The notes beneath the pieces are model-generated. The model was not told the origin of the DNA and ran no database searches. It saw only the letters and a program-made list of their open reading frames with translations. This document shows positions 1 to 7,776 of a DNA stretch of 13,938 bases, piece after piece. The position numbers and the translations under genes are program-made. This DNA comes from DATGIQ01 sp035295665 (GTDB taxonomy: Bacteria; Planctomycetota; Planctomycetia; Gemmatales; Gemmataceae): contig DATGIQ010000551.1 in the NCBI GenBank assembly GCA_035295665.1, positions 1 through 13,938 of the forward strand, written 5' to 3'. The stretch's first letter is position 1. Each line of letters opens with the position of its first letter.

Positions 1-2169
1 CGCCCACGGTTCGCCCGGCTTGATGAGGTAGGCGTCCGGCAGCCCGAAGTCGCCGCGCGAGGGGCGCACGCCGATGGCCTTCATGTCGGCGTTGGGCACA
101 GAGAATTGCAGGCGTAGCGCGACGGTGCCGCCGCCGTGCTCGAAATGGCAGTGACCGCAGTTGGCGTGCAAATAGCCCCGCGCCCGCGCCTCCAAGGGCT
201 GGGCCGTGTCCGCCGGATCAACGATCTTGCGTTCCCCAGCCGCCGAGGCGGCGTCGAACGGCGGCAACGGCTTACCATCTTCGCCGACTCGCTGGATATA
301 TCCCATCTCGGTGAGAGAGACGAGCTGGTTGCGCCCATCGGTTCCTGACCGGTTCAATTGCTCGGGCAAGAAGGCGAGGGCGTATTCCGATTGGTTGTTG
401 TGACACAGCAAACACTGGCTGCGGCTGTGGAATTGCCAAAGCCGCGTCCCTGCACCATTGGCATCGCGCACTTCCTTCTCAGCGCCGTCGGCGGCAACCA
501 GATCCGCGTCGGCCTGGTCATCGCGCCAGGCGAAGCTGTACCCGCGCCAATCCACGCCGTCGTAGTGCAAGAGTTGGGTCTCTACACGCCGGCCAGCCAG
601 CGACAGGGTGCGCAGCAGCACCACGTCCTTCGGAAAGTGCATCCGGAAGGAGTGCCAGTACACCATTCCGGGGATGGGCTTGCCGGTTGCGTGCAGTGTG
701 GCTGCCGAGGTGCCCGGGAACGCCGCCCAGTGTTCCGCCGTGGCGCCGTCCTGCCACTGCCTGCCGTTCACCGCGAACGGAACCACTCCGGTCGCCGGCG
801 TGTGATCTTTGATGGACGCGAATAGGCCGGTTGCGGACAGTTTTGTCGGGAAGGCGGTGTTCTGCAGCACGCCGTCATTGCGCGCCAGGGTGTGGACCGT
901 GCCGCCGTCGTAGTCGAGAAAGTAAAGCTCGCCGCTTTTATCTTCGCCGAAGGCGACGATCCGCACCGAGGGGCGCGTGATCTCCGGCATTTCTTTTGTG
1001 CGGTCGCCTTCGAAGCGCGCAGCCCATAGCCGTCGCGTTTCCCAGTCACCGAAGATGTAGGCACCATGCAGCTCCGGGAACCGCTTGCCGCGGTAAACGC
1101 GGCCGCCGGTGACGCTGCACGCGATTGTGTGCGGCAGCTCAATTAGCGCTGGGCGGATCGGTGTCGGCCCGACCTTGTGCGGCTTGATTGGCTGCGGCCC
1201 TTCCATAGCGGACCAGCCGTAGTTGCCTCCTTTCTCCACGCGGTGCACCGATTCCCACAGTTCCCAGCCAACGTCGCCGACGAACAGCTCGCCGGTCTGG
1301 CTATCGAAGCTCATCCGCCAGGGGTTACGCAAGCCGTATGCCCAGACTTCAGGCCGGGCGCCTTTCATGCTGACAAACGGGTTGTCCTTTGGCACGGCGT
1401 AGTTCATCCCTGGAGTACGATGGTCGACGTCGATCCGGAGGATCGAAGACAACAGGTCGGAAACGTCCTGCCCCGTGTCGAACGGGTCGGGCGGATTCGG
1501 GCTGGCGGCGTCGCCGGTGGAGATATACAGCATGCCGTCGGGGCCGAAGTGAATGTCGCCGCCGTTGTGCCCGCCTTGCAGGAACGAGAGCACAACCTCC
1601 TCGCTCGCGGAATCAATGCGCGGCGGGTCCGTCTTGGTGACCGTGAACCGTGACACACGTGTCCCGTCGGCGAGGTGCTCCGGTTTCGTGCCCCGGAGCG
1701 TGTAGCAGACGAAGCACTGGCGGTTCATCGCAAAGTTGGGATGGAAGGCCAGTCCATAGACCGCCTCTACCTCCTTCGCCTCGGGGAGCAAGTGCCGCGT
1801 CGTGATCTCCTTGCGGAGGTCACAAAACAGCTCGGCGCGTGCATCCGGCCTATCCACGAACGAATACAGGACGCCGTCCTGCTCGCCGACGAACAGCCGA
1901 TCGCTCCCGGGAGGACGGGCCATGAGCAACGGGTGAGTGAACTTTAGGTTGGGAAACGCCCGCACCACTTTGAACGGCGGCGGTGGATCTGGGGAGCCGA
2001 CGACGCGCGAGGTCGTCCACGGTAGTCGCACGGCCTTGGCTGGCCCCGCTTCTTGCGTGTGCGGACGCTGTTCTGCCGAGCGTGCGCGCCAGACCGAGAA
2101 TCCGCCCACCACTGCCATCAGCGCCGCCACAAGAGCCCAGCGACGTCCGCCTCGGATGAGTGACTTCAT
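1..2169 (-). CDS. PQQ-dependent sugar dehydrogenase fused to diheme cytochrome c-like domain (3' end outside window)
   Basis: An uninterrupted frame of 723 codons runs from the ATG at 2169 off the left edge. Residues 1-30 carry basic residues and a hydrophobic stretch (WALVAALMAVVGGFSV), a signal or anchor for export. Residues about 65-435 match the glucose/sorbosone dehydrogenase beta-propeller: GGHNGGDIHFGPDGMLY (199-215), AYGLRNPWRM (277-286) and NYGW (316-319). Residues 436 onward match the SO2930/HNE_0200-type diheme family (TIGR03806): a FPTKLSATGLF segment and two heme c sites, CLLCH (586-590) and CGHCH (671-675). The likely role is periplasmic oxidation of a sugar or alcohol with electrons passed through the attached hemes; the substrate is unknown. 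No clear Shine-Dalgarno precedes 2169. An in-frame ATG at 2214 would add 15 residues (MRRRNRSDELCGAAL) and is an alternative start. The gene is divergent from the 2563 gene. Family assignment is strong, cofactor use is inferred. Confidence 0.88.
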   Translation of the reverse strand, partial: MKSLIRGGRRWALVAALMAVVGGFSVWRARSAEQRPHTQEAGPAKAVRLPWTTSRVVGSPDPPPPFKVVRAFPNLKFTHPLLMARPPGSDRLFVGEQDGVLYSFVDRPDARAELFCDLRKEITTRHLLPEAKEVEAVYGLAFHPNFAMNRQCFVCYTLRGTKPEHLADGTRVSRFTVTKTDPPRIDSASEEVVLSFLQGGHNGGDIHFGPDGMLYISTGDAASPNPPDPFDTGQDVSDLLSSILRIDVDHRTPGMNYAVPKDNPFVSMKGARPEVWAYGLRNPWRMSFDSQTGELFVGDVGWELWESVHRVEKGGNYGWSAMEGPQPIKPHKVGPTPIRPALIELPHTIACSVTGGRVYRGKRFPELHGAYIFGDWETRRLWAARFEGDRTKEMPEITRPSVRIVAFGEDKSGELYFLDYDGGTVHTLARNDGVLQNTAFPTKLSATGLFASIKDHTPATGVVPFAVNGRQWQDGATAEHWAAFPGTSAATLHATGKPIPGMVYWHSFRMHFPKDVVLLRTLSLAGRRVETQLLHYDGVDWRGYSFAWRDDQADADLVAADGAEKEVRDANGAGTRLWQFHSRSQCLLCHNNQSEYALAFLPEQLNRSGTDGRNQLVSLTEMGYIQRVGEDGKPLPPFDAASAAGERKIVDPADTAQPLEARARGYLHANCGHCHFEHGGGTVALRLQFSVPNADMKAIGVRPSRGDFGLPDAYLIKPGEPWA

Positions 2170-2562
2170 GAGTGCCGCCCCGCACAGTTCATCGGATCGG
2201 TTGCGTCTCCGCATGCGCTTAAGATAGGACTTTGCAATGAGCCGTCTCGAACTCGCCGCGCTCGGGCGAGCCGAATTTCTTCTGGATATTGGTTGGCGTG
2301 GCACATGCTTGGGTCGGGGAATCGTTTCTACAATTTTTTAAAATGGGACTGGCAATTTGCGCGCCACGTGACCATAGTAGCTGGAGCTTGCCAACACAAG
2401 CCGTTTCCAAGGCAACGATGCCCCCGGACCAGGATACGGAACCTGCTGTCATTCGAGCCTGACAATGGAGAGACGTATTGCCACGGCGCTTGGACTGCGG
2501 AGGTCCCGCGGAGATCCCGCGTAGCTCCGAATCATCGCTCACAGGAAGGAAGATAGAGAGTC
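2170..2562. other. Divergent intergenic region, probably two promoters
   Basis: About 390 bases separate the divergent dehydrogenase and surface-protein genes, so both promoters should lie here. I see no protein-like frame. Visible elements: a short inverted repeat CTCGCC/GGCGAG (2252-2257 and 2265-2270, 7-base loop); an AT-rich patch at about 2330-2344 (TTTTTTAAAAT) that stands out from the GC-rich surroundings; and a purine-rich AGGAAGGA at 2543-2550 suitable as the ribosome binding site of the 2563 gene. No -35/-10 pair could be assigned with confidence. Confidence 0.5.
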
Positions 2563-5196
2563 ATGTTGATCACCACGACGAAAATGGGCCGCGCGCTTGC
2601 TCGCCGGGCGCAAGGGCTTTTGGGTCGTCTGCTGCTGGAGAGATTGGAGGACCGGCTGGTGCTTTCCGTGGCGGAGGGGACCGTCCTCGCCGCGACCTTG
2701 CCGTCCACGTTCGCCGGCAAGGACGTCTCTGGGTTTCCCACCGCCATCGTCGGAGTTGATCCCGGCACAGGGACGCAATCGCTGATCTCCTCCGGGAATC
2801 TGTTCGCGTTGCCCACGTATATCGCGGAAGGTCCCAACCAGCAATTGTACGTCACCGATCTGAAGGCGTCGGGAACCGGTGCCGTCCTTGCGGTCGATCC
2901 GGATACCGGCACTCAGCGCGTGGTGGCTACGGGGGGATTCATCAACGGGCCCAATGTCCTGGTGTATTGGAATGGTTTTCTGTACGTCGCCAATGAAGGA
3001 GATGCCTCCGGGGCCATTCACAACCTCGTCCGCGTGGACCCAAACACCGGTGAGCAGAAGCTGATCAGCGACGGCAGCGCAGGCGGTTTCAGCGTTCCGG
3101 TCGGGATGGCGCTGGCTGGCGGCAACAATGTTTACGTGGCGGATGAGCCGGGTAACGTCCGGGGCTCCGATCCGGGGAAGATCTGGCGGGTCAACCTGGA
3201 CACCGGTCAGCAGACGATCGTGAGCGACAATAATTCCAGCCAAGGCAAGTTCTTCAATCACCCGGTCGATATCGCCATCGACGGCAATGGCAATATTGTC
3301 GTGGTCAATACGGGAAGCGTGTCGAATGGCTATGCAGGAAGCGTGTTCCGAATCAATGCCCAGACCGGCGTGCAGAGTTTGGTGTCTACGTTCGGCAGCG
3401 ACACCGGCTTGGACAGTATCGAGGTCGGCCAAGATGGCACGCTTCTCATCGGCGCCATCCAAGTCGGGACGATTCCTGGAAGAATCTATTCGGTCAATCC
3501 GGTTTCCGGAGCCCAGGGGATCATCGCTTCCGGGGGATCGCTCAGCGAGGTAGAAGGCATCCGAGCCTTTCACGTGACCAGTACCGCCAGCAGCCACACG
3601 ACCCTCATTACCTCGGCCAACCCAGCGGTATCCGGTCAGGCGGTGACGCTGACGGCTACAGTCACGGGCAACGGCACCCGCAATCCTACGGGCGTCGTGA
3701 ACTTTTTCGATGGCTCCGCGTTCCTGGGCCAGGGCAGCTTGAGCACGACGGCCGGAGGAACTACCGCCACCTTGAGCACCGCTACCCTGAGCACCACGAC
3801 ACACACTATCCTCGCCATTTACACCGGCGACGGGAGCTTCCGCCCGAGCACTTCAACAGCCCTCCCCTTGACCATCAATAAGGGCAGCACGAGCTTGTCA
3901 ATAACCACTTCGAGCAATCCGTCCGCTCTTGGCCAGAACGTGGCCTTCACCGCAACTGTCCTGATCACGGCACCGGCCGCGGGTACACCGACGGGGACCG
4001 TGCAGTTCCAAATCGATGGAAGCAATGTCGGCGGTGCGGTGAACGTCAGTAGCTCCGGCACCGCCATCTTCAGCACCACCGCCCTGCCCGTCGGCCCACA
4101 CACCATCACCGCCAAATATAGTGGCGACGGTAACTTTGCCGGGAGCAACGGCGCCTTGTCGGGTGTCCAGACGATCGCGAGCCTGGGTACGACGACGACT
4201 GTCGCGTCCTCGGCCAACCCTTCCCTGTCCGGGCAGGCAGTAACTTTCACGGCCACAGTCGGCGTGCTGAGCCCGGGCAGCGGCACGCCGAAGGGTACCG
4301 TGCAGTTCCTGATCGACGGCAACCCTGTCGGCAGCCCCGTGACGCTCAGCGGCGGCCAGGCCACGAGCGACCCGATTACTTGGTTGACGGCCGGGGGACA
4401 CAAGATTACAGCCAGCTACAGCGGCAGCCCAGATTTTGCCGCCAGTGTTGGCAGCTTAACGGGCGGACAGAACGTACAAAACGGAACGAACGTGCCGACG
4501 GTAACCTGTTCGGTGGCCCAGTCTCAGCTCTGGCCAGCGAACAAAAAGATGGTGAACGTGGGGCTGAGCGTCACGGTCGCTCCTGCCTCTGCCAGCATCG
4601 ACGTGCAGGTCTATGGCAACGACGATGCCGACGAATCCGATGTGGACAATATCGCCCCGGGTAGTTTGGAGTTGCGTGCTGTGCGAGAGGATGATGAAGG
4701 AAGGGTCTACCTCATCGTGGTCACGGCGAGCAAGGGAGACGCAACGAGCTTTGACGTGTGCGCCGTGGTTGTGCCGGGCGATAACTCCGACGACTCGATC
4801 CAGGCCGTGCAGCAGGACGCCGCGGCAGCGGTGGCCTATTATCGAAAGTTCCAAACCGCTCCGGACGATTTCGATCTGCTGGGCGACTCAGGCGGCGATG
4901 GGGATGCTCCGCCCCCGTCCGCGAATCCACGAAAACCCAACGCCCCGGCCAGCGTGCTGAGTTCGGCACTGACGGAGTTGCAAGTCCCTGCGGCTTCGCC
5001 GGGCCCGCTAACGAGCCCGAACACGGCCCCCGGCAGCGCGGTGACTCCAAGCCCGTCTCTTCAGGGGACGATTCCCTTCGTGGATCAGTTCTTTGCCTCG
5101 GTCAAGAAACAGGAATCCACGCCCATCCAATCAGGGCGGACGCCAATGGCCGCAGGTGAAGTTGGGTTGGAACTATTCCATACGGGTGTCCTTTAG
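2563..5196 (+). CDS. Large exported surface protein: six propeller-type repeats, three Ig-like domains, LWP-motif domain
   Basis: 877 residues. The basic N-terminus carries LLERLEDRLVLS (24-35), the recurrent N-terminal motif of planctomycete exported proteins. Residues about 40-340 hold six repeats of the form VDPxTGxQxxIxxGG (near 62, 108, 154, 208, 262, 308), typical of NHL/SMP-30-like beta-propellers. Three bacterial Ig-like domains follow (about 343-437, 442-540, 541-637), each with SxNPxxxGQxVxxTATV and a later GTVQF-like strand. Residues 646-745 match a domain often found in bacterial surface proteins, with SQLWPANKKMV and then LRAVREDDEGRVYLIVV. The tail (770-877) is Pro/Ser-rich with no transmembrane segment, LPXTG or PEP-CTERM signal. 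The likely role is adhesion or scaffolding outside the cell; the ligand is unknown. The start is supported by AGGAAGGA at 2543-2550. It converges on the aldo/keto reductase gene 38 bp downstream. Confidence 0.9.
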   Translation: MLITTTKMGRALARRAQGLLGRLLLERLEDRLVLSVAEGTVLAATLPSTFAGKDVSGFPTAIVGVDPGTGTQSLISSGNLFALPTYIAEGPNQQLYVTDLKASGTGAVLAVDPDTGTQRVVATGGFINGPNVLVYWNGFLYVANEGDASGAIHNLVRVDPNTGEQKLISDGSAGGFSVPVGMALAGGNNVYVADEPGNVRGSDPGKIWRVNLDTGQQTIVSDNNSSQGKFFNHPVDIAIDGNGNIVVVNTGSVSNGYAGSVFRINAQTGVQSLVSTFGSDTGLDSIEVGQDGTLLIGAIQVGTIPGRIYSVNPVSGAQGIIASGGSLSEVEGIRAFHVTSTASSHTTLITSANPAVSGQAVTLTATVTGNGTRNPTGVVNFFDGSAFLGQGSLSTTAGGTTATLSTATLSTTTHTILAIYTGDGSFRPSTSTALPLTINKGSTSLSITTSSNPSALGQNVAFTATVLITAPAAGTPTGTVQFQIDGSNVGGAVNVSSSGTAIFSTTALPVGPHTITAKYSGDGNFAGSNGALSGVQTIASLGTTTTVASSANPSLSGQAVTFTATVGVLSPGSGTPKGTVQFLIDGNPVGSPVTLSGGQATSDPITWLTAGGHKITASYSGSPDFAASVGSLTGGQNVQNGTNVPTVTCSVAQSQLWPANKKMVNVGLSVTVAPASASIDVQVYGNDDADESDVDNIAPGSLELRAVREDDEGRVYLIVVTASKGDATSFDVCAVVVPGDNSDDSIQAVQQDAAAAVAYYRKFQTAPDDFDLLGDSGGDGDAPPPSANPRKPNAPASVLSSALTELQVPAASPGPLTSPNTAPGSAVTPSPSLQGTIPFVDQFFASVKKQESTPIQSGRTPMAAGEVGLELFHTGVL
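2680..3582 (+). repeat. Six-fold protein repeat coding region (beta-propeller blades)
   Basis: Six copies of a VDPxTGxQ-type strand occur in residues 40-340 of the surface protein, spaced about 44-54 residues: VDPGTGTQSLI, VDPDTGTQRVV, VDPNTGEQKLI, VNLDTGQQTIV, INAQTGVQSLV and VNPVSGAQGII. The count suggests a complete six-bladed propeller. The DNA copies have diverged, so this is an old duplication and not a recent expansion. Confidence 0.75.
3589..4473 (+). repeat. Three tandem Ig-like domain repeats
   Basis: The three repeats lie at about 3589-3873, 3886-4182 and 4183-4473. Each encodes a start like SANPxxSGQAVTxTATV, a mid-strand GTxxGxVxFxxDG, and an end like HTIxAxYxGDGxF, as in bacterial Ig-like group 3 domains. 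Copies two and three are closest, sharing GTP(T/K)GTVQF and the IDG(S/N) turn at the DNA level too. Confidence 0.85.
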
Positions 5197-5234
5197 AAGG
5201 GACTGGGCGTCTGAGCCCGCATGGCCGCTTGGTC

Positions 5235-6080
5235 TTACAAGGTTGGCAATTCGCGGGGGCGCGGACCAAGCGGGAAGGCCTCTTCGATGCGCGCTATCTC
5301 GGCCTCGCTTAGCCGCAGGTCTCCAGCACCGGCGTTTTCCGCGACGTGTTCTGGCCTGGATGCCTTGGGGATCGCGAAGAGCGCAGGCCGCCGCACCAGG
5401 AAGCGCAGCGCTACCTGACGCGGGGTCGCGCGGTGCGCGGCGGCAATCTCTTGAAGCAGACGCCCCCCTTTTGTACGTGGACTCGGAAAGTCCCCATGCC
5501 CAAACGGACTGTAGGCAACCACGCTAACTCCGTGCGCCTCACACCATGGGAGCACAGCATGCTCGATGGCACGCTCTTGCAAATGGTAGAGAACCTGATT
5601 GCAAGCGACACGGCCTACACCGGCGATTTCTTGAGCCTTCTCGAGATCCGCGACATCGAAGTTGCTCACGCCCCACGAAAGAATCTTCCCGGCACGGATC
5701 AGCTGCTCGAAGGCAGCGATGGTATCCTCCAGGGGATGCGAGCCGCGCCAGTGCAGCAGGTAGCAATCCAACCGATCGGTTTGGAGGCGCGTGAGCGACT
5801 GTTCACACGCCGCCAGCGTTCCCTTCCAGGAGGCATTCTCGGGCAGGATTTTGGAGGTCAGGAAGACCTCATCGCGTCGTCCATCGATTGCTAGGGCTAC
5901 GATCTCCTCGGCGGTACCGGCCCCGTACATCTCCGCCGTATCAATATGCGTCATGCCAAGATCGAGGCCCCGGCGCAAAGCGGTAATCGCGGAGTCGCGG
6001 CCGTCACTCTCGTTATTCCAGGTCCCCTGACCAATCACCGGGACCTTTCGCCCTGTCGTACCGAACGGACGAAGTTCCAT
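5235..6080 (-). CDS. Aldo/keto reductase
   Basis: 281 residues, a normal length for this (alpha/beta)8-barrel NAD(P)H-dependent oxidoreductase family. It opens with the family strand MELRPFGTTGRKVPVIGQGT. The catalytic tetrad is visible: Asp47 and Tyr52 in HIDTAEMYG, Lys77 in LTSKI, and His110 in LLHW. Later landmarks are GVSNF (137-141), Gln162 in CNQVLYH, AYSPFGHG (189-196) and the cofactor-phosphate segment IPKASRPEHVAEN (237-249). It should be cytoplasmic and reduce aldehydes or ketones; the substrate cannot be told from sequence. No Shine-Dalgarno is evident before the ATG at 6080. Only 81 bp separate it from the stop of the upstream TIGR03067 gene, so co-transcription is possible, but no functional link is seen. 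Confidence 0.93.
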   Translation of the reverse strand: MELRPFGTTGRKVPVIGQGTWNNESDGRDSAITALRRGLDLGMTHIDTAEMYGAGTAEEIVALAIDGRRDEVFLTSKILPENASWKGTLAACEQSLTRLQTDRLDCYLLHWRGSHPLEDTIAAFEQLIRAGKILSWGVSNFDVADLEKAQEIAGVGRVACNQVLYHLQERAIEHAVLPWCEAHGVSVVAYSPFGHGDFPSPRTKGGRLLQEIAAAHRATPRQVALRFLVRRPALFAIPKASRPEHVAENAGAGDLRLSEAEIARIEEAFPLGPRPRELPTL

Positions 6081-6161
6081 GTTGATGTTCCGCGTTGGAG
6101 ATCGTTGGACGTCCGATGCGGCTGCGGGCCGTTCAAGCGCCTTCGTTCAATTATGCTTCTG

Positions 6162-6602
6162 CTACTCCTTCTCCAGGCGCCGCTTATAGACAATGAGGCT
6201 TTCGCCCGTCCTGGGTCTCGTCTTGAACTGCGCGGGCCGCTCTTTGGTCCCGGGCTTGGCGAAACAAATCTTCAATGTGTCGCCATCGAGATCATAGATG
6301 CCTGTCATGGACAGGGGCTTGCCATTGCCGTCCTTGCCGTCCATGTCAATGGTTTTCGGTTGCTTGATTGGGTCGATCTTTACCGTGAGCCGAAAGCTAT
6401 GGATGGAATACTGGTCGCCCTTGAACGTCGCATCACGGCCGCCGATTTTATCTTTGGGCACCGTCGTTCCGTTCACTTCGATCGAAACGACTGTCCAGTT
6501 GCCTTGCAATGCCTTCGAGTCCCTCTTTACGGCATCGTCCTTCGGTTCATCAGCGGCGACCAGGAAGCCAGCCGCGAACACCAGCAGTAAATGCCCTTGC
6601 AT
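6162..6602 (-). CDS. TIGR03067-family small exported protein
   Basis: 146 residues with the start chosen at 6602, because AAGAGGG (6615-6609) lies 6 bases upstream and the protein then begins directly with a signal peptide (MQGHLLLVFAAGFLVAADEP). An ATG at 6653 would add 17 residues ahead of the signal. The mature part has the hallmarks of the TIGR03067 family, abundant in planctomycetes: LQGNWTVVSIEVNG near the N-terminus, a predicted beta-rich body, GIYDLDGDTLKICFAKPG and RPAQFKT near the C-terminus. Many paralogues usually occur per genome, and the function is not known; a small lipocalin-like beta-barrel is the usual suggestion. It lies upstream of the aldo/keto reductase on the same strand. 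Confidence 0.88.
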   Translation of the reverse strand: MQGHLLLVFAAGFLVAADEPKDDAVKRDSKALQGNWTVVSIEVNGTTVPKDKIGGRDATFKGDQYSIHSFRLTVKIDPIKQPKTIDMDGKDGNGKPLSMTGIYDLDGDTLKICFAKPGTKERPAQFKTRPRTGESLIVYKRRLEKE

Positions 6603-6608
6603 GGCCGG

Positions 6609-6615
6609 CCCTCTT
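6609..6615 (-). promoter_or_regulatory. Ribosome binding site deciding the TIGR03067 gene start
   Basis: On the minus strand AAGAGGG sits 6 bases before the ATG at 6602. It favours this start over the in-frame ATG at 6653. Confidence 0.6.
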
Positions 6616-6699
6616 GAAACCAAGACTGTGGCCCGCCGGTGCGGAGCCAGCATTTCTTATTCGATGCTCGAACTCGCTCATTGCGGATTCAAGCCTTTG

Positions 6700-6994
6700 G
6701 GCCCGTCGCCAAGGAGTGCTCGAGCGGGCCGTCGGACAAATTCAGTTAGGGGGCCCGGAAAGTTTCTCCCACTCGGGAAGCTCAGAGGAAATGGGATTCA
6801 TCTTTACGAGTGCCGATGATAAACAGCCTTTTCAGGTGCACCTGAATGGCTTCACCACGAACCGGCTCGGGTCGTACCCAGCGTGGAATGCAGTGCGGGA
6901 TGAAGCACGGCGGCTCTGGAACGTGTATCGGGAGCGAAACAGTTTCAAAACAAAGACATCGATTCCATCTACCCGCGTGCGGAAGTCACCCTAA
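6700..6994 (+). pseudogene. Fragment of a TIGR04255-family protein
   Basis: The plus-strand frame ending at 6994 contains a stretch that reads like real protein: ERAVGQIQLGG, then GFIFTSADDKQPFQVHLNGF, then TNRLGSYPAWNAVRDEARRLWNVY. As I recall that family, this is its central signature (GYxFTSxDxxxxxQxxLDGFTFxRLxPYxxWxxxxxEAxxLWxxY). TIGR04255 proteins are sporadically distributed, usually 240-270 residues, and of unknown role. Here only about 75 residues remain. No family-like N-terminus precedes it: the same frame upstream overlaps the TIGR03067 gene on the other strand. After VYRERN the frame soon stops without the usual C-terminal half. I call it a decayed remnant. Family identity rests on motif memory and needs a profile search. 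Confidence 0.5.
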
Positions 6995-7074
6995 GGATTC
7001 CTCCCGAAGACTAGTGGGCCCTGTGGCGCTTTCGCTTCGCATGGTTCTCCCAGCGAAAATGTTACGGCGGCAGT

Positions 7075-7587
7075 TCAGCGGTTCCGTCCTTCCGCCGCAT
7101 GTCCGGTATGCTGTAGCATGTCTCGACACACCTGCTCGCATCGCCGGCATTCATCGGCACATTGCTTCATCATCTTGTCGTTCGCGTGCTGTTCGCAAGT
7201 TTTGCCACAGCGGGCACACGCCTCGGCGCACGCTCGACAAATGACGTCGCTGAATGGTCCCTGCCGGGCGACGATTTGCGCGGCGCTGGTACAAACATTG
7301 GCGCAATCCTGACACGTCTGCAACGTTTGTAAATGTTCTTTGACACCCTGTGCCACCAGGTGTACACAATGCGTGGCACACGCATCACAAGACCGCTGGC
7401 AATCGTTACAGGCTTTGGCACAGTGCTCGTAGGCTTCGCTGTGCGCGGCGTGCGCCCCAGCGGGCGTCGGCGCCCGTTTTTGCTTCTCCGGCGACCGATC
7501 TTGTTGTTGCGCAGTGGCGTACGTGCCGAGGATGGTAAGAGCAACCGCGACGATCGCGGTGAGGCAAAGAATAGTTCTGGAAGTCAT
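7075..7587 (-). CDS. Exported Cys-rich four-helix-bundle copper-binding protein (Csp/DUF326-like)
   Basis: 170 residues. The signal peptide is residues 1-26 (TILCLTAIVAVALTILGTYATA), with a likely cut after ATA, then a charged linker. The mature chain holds 18 cysteines, mostly spaced CxxC or CxxxC on predicted helices: 56, 60, 63, 67, 70, 74; 92, 95, 99; 117, 120, 124, 127, 131; and 143, 147, 150, 154. That is the pattern of copper-storage (Csp) and DUF326 four-helix bundles, where Cys residues line the bundle core and bind many Cu(I) ions. The signal peptide implies a periplasmic site, as in Csp1-type proteins. A strong AAAGGAG lies 6 bases before the ATG, within a small hairpin. Its neighbours are decayed genes, so no copper operon is evident; CopZ- or CopA-like genes are not in the window. 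Confidence 0.87.
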   Translation of the reverse strand: MTSRTILCLTAIVAVALTILGTYATAQQQDRSPEKQKRAPTPAGAHAAHSEAYEHCAKACNDCQRSCDACATHCVHLVAQGVKEHLQTLQTCQDCANVCTSAAQIVARQGPFSDVICRACAEACARCGKTCEQHANDKMMKQCADECRRCEQVCRDMLQHTGHAAEGRNR

Positions 7588-7776
7588 CGGAACTCCTTTC
7601 GGGAAAGGAACAGCTTACATCTCTAGCGGGAACCGGATTGCCTTGTTGAGCACGAGCTGGAACATGGACCCTGATCTCCTCCCTGCTCACGAAGAGATTC
7701 TTTCTTACCCCGCAAAAGGCGTGCCGTATTTGGAGCTGGCGACGGCCGTGGCATGGCGTGGGATAGACGCTTTGAT
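7588..7776. other. Non-coding stretch between the copper-protein gene and the amine oxidase remnant
   Basis: The minus-strand frame of the amine oxidase remnant stays open across this stretch but no longer resembles the family, so it is probably decayed sequence plus the promoter of the copper-protein gene. I found no convincing promoter motif. Confidence 0.4.
7593..7608 (-). promoter_or_regulatory. Shine-Dalgarno inside an inverted repeat, upstream of the copper-protein gene
   Basis: Minus-strand CCTTT-CCCG-AAAGG (7608-7595) is a perfect 5-bp stem with a 4-base loop. Its 3' arm continues into AAAGGAG, the ribosome binding site, 6 bases before the ATG at 7587. Folding would occlude the site, so translational control is possible but unproven; the stem is short. 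Confidence 0.45.

Noticed and set aside
358..825. Plus-strand open frame of 155 codons
   Set aside because: It is antisense to the dehydrogenase-cytochrome gene, which covers the same bases with recognisable heme motifs.
2321..2345. AT-rich patch as a promoter or transcription factor site
   Set aside because: It stands out in composition, but no -35/-10 spacing or known operator could be fitted.
2539..3804. 421-codon minus-strand open frame opposite the surface-protein gene
   Set aside because: It is the antisense shadow of the 2563-5196 gene. It is Arg/His/Asp-rich with no family features, while the plus strand shows clear domains.
3819..4403. 194-codon minus-strand frame with hydrophobic composition
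   Set aside because: It lies opposite the Ig-like repeats; its repeating content only mirrors the Ig repeats on the coding strand.
5197..5234. Possible terminator between the convergent surface-protein and aldo/keto reductase genes
   Set aside because: Only a 4-bp GGGC/GCCC stem is visible with no T run on either strand.
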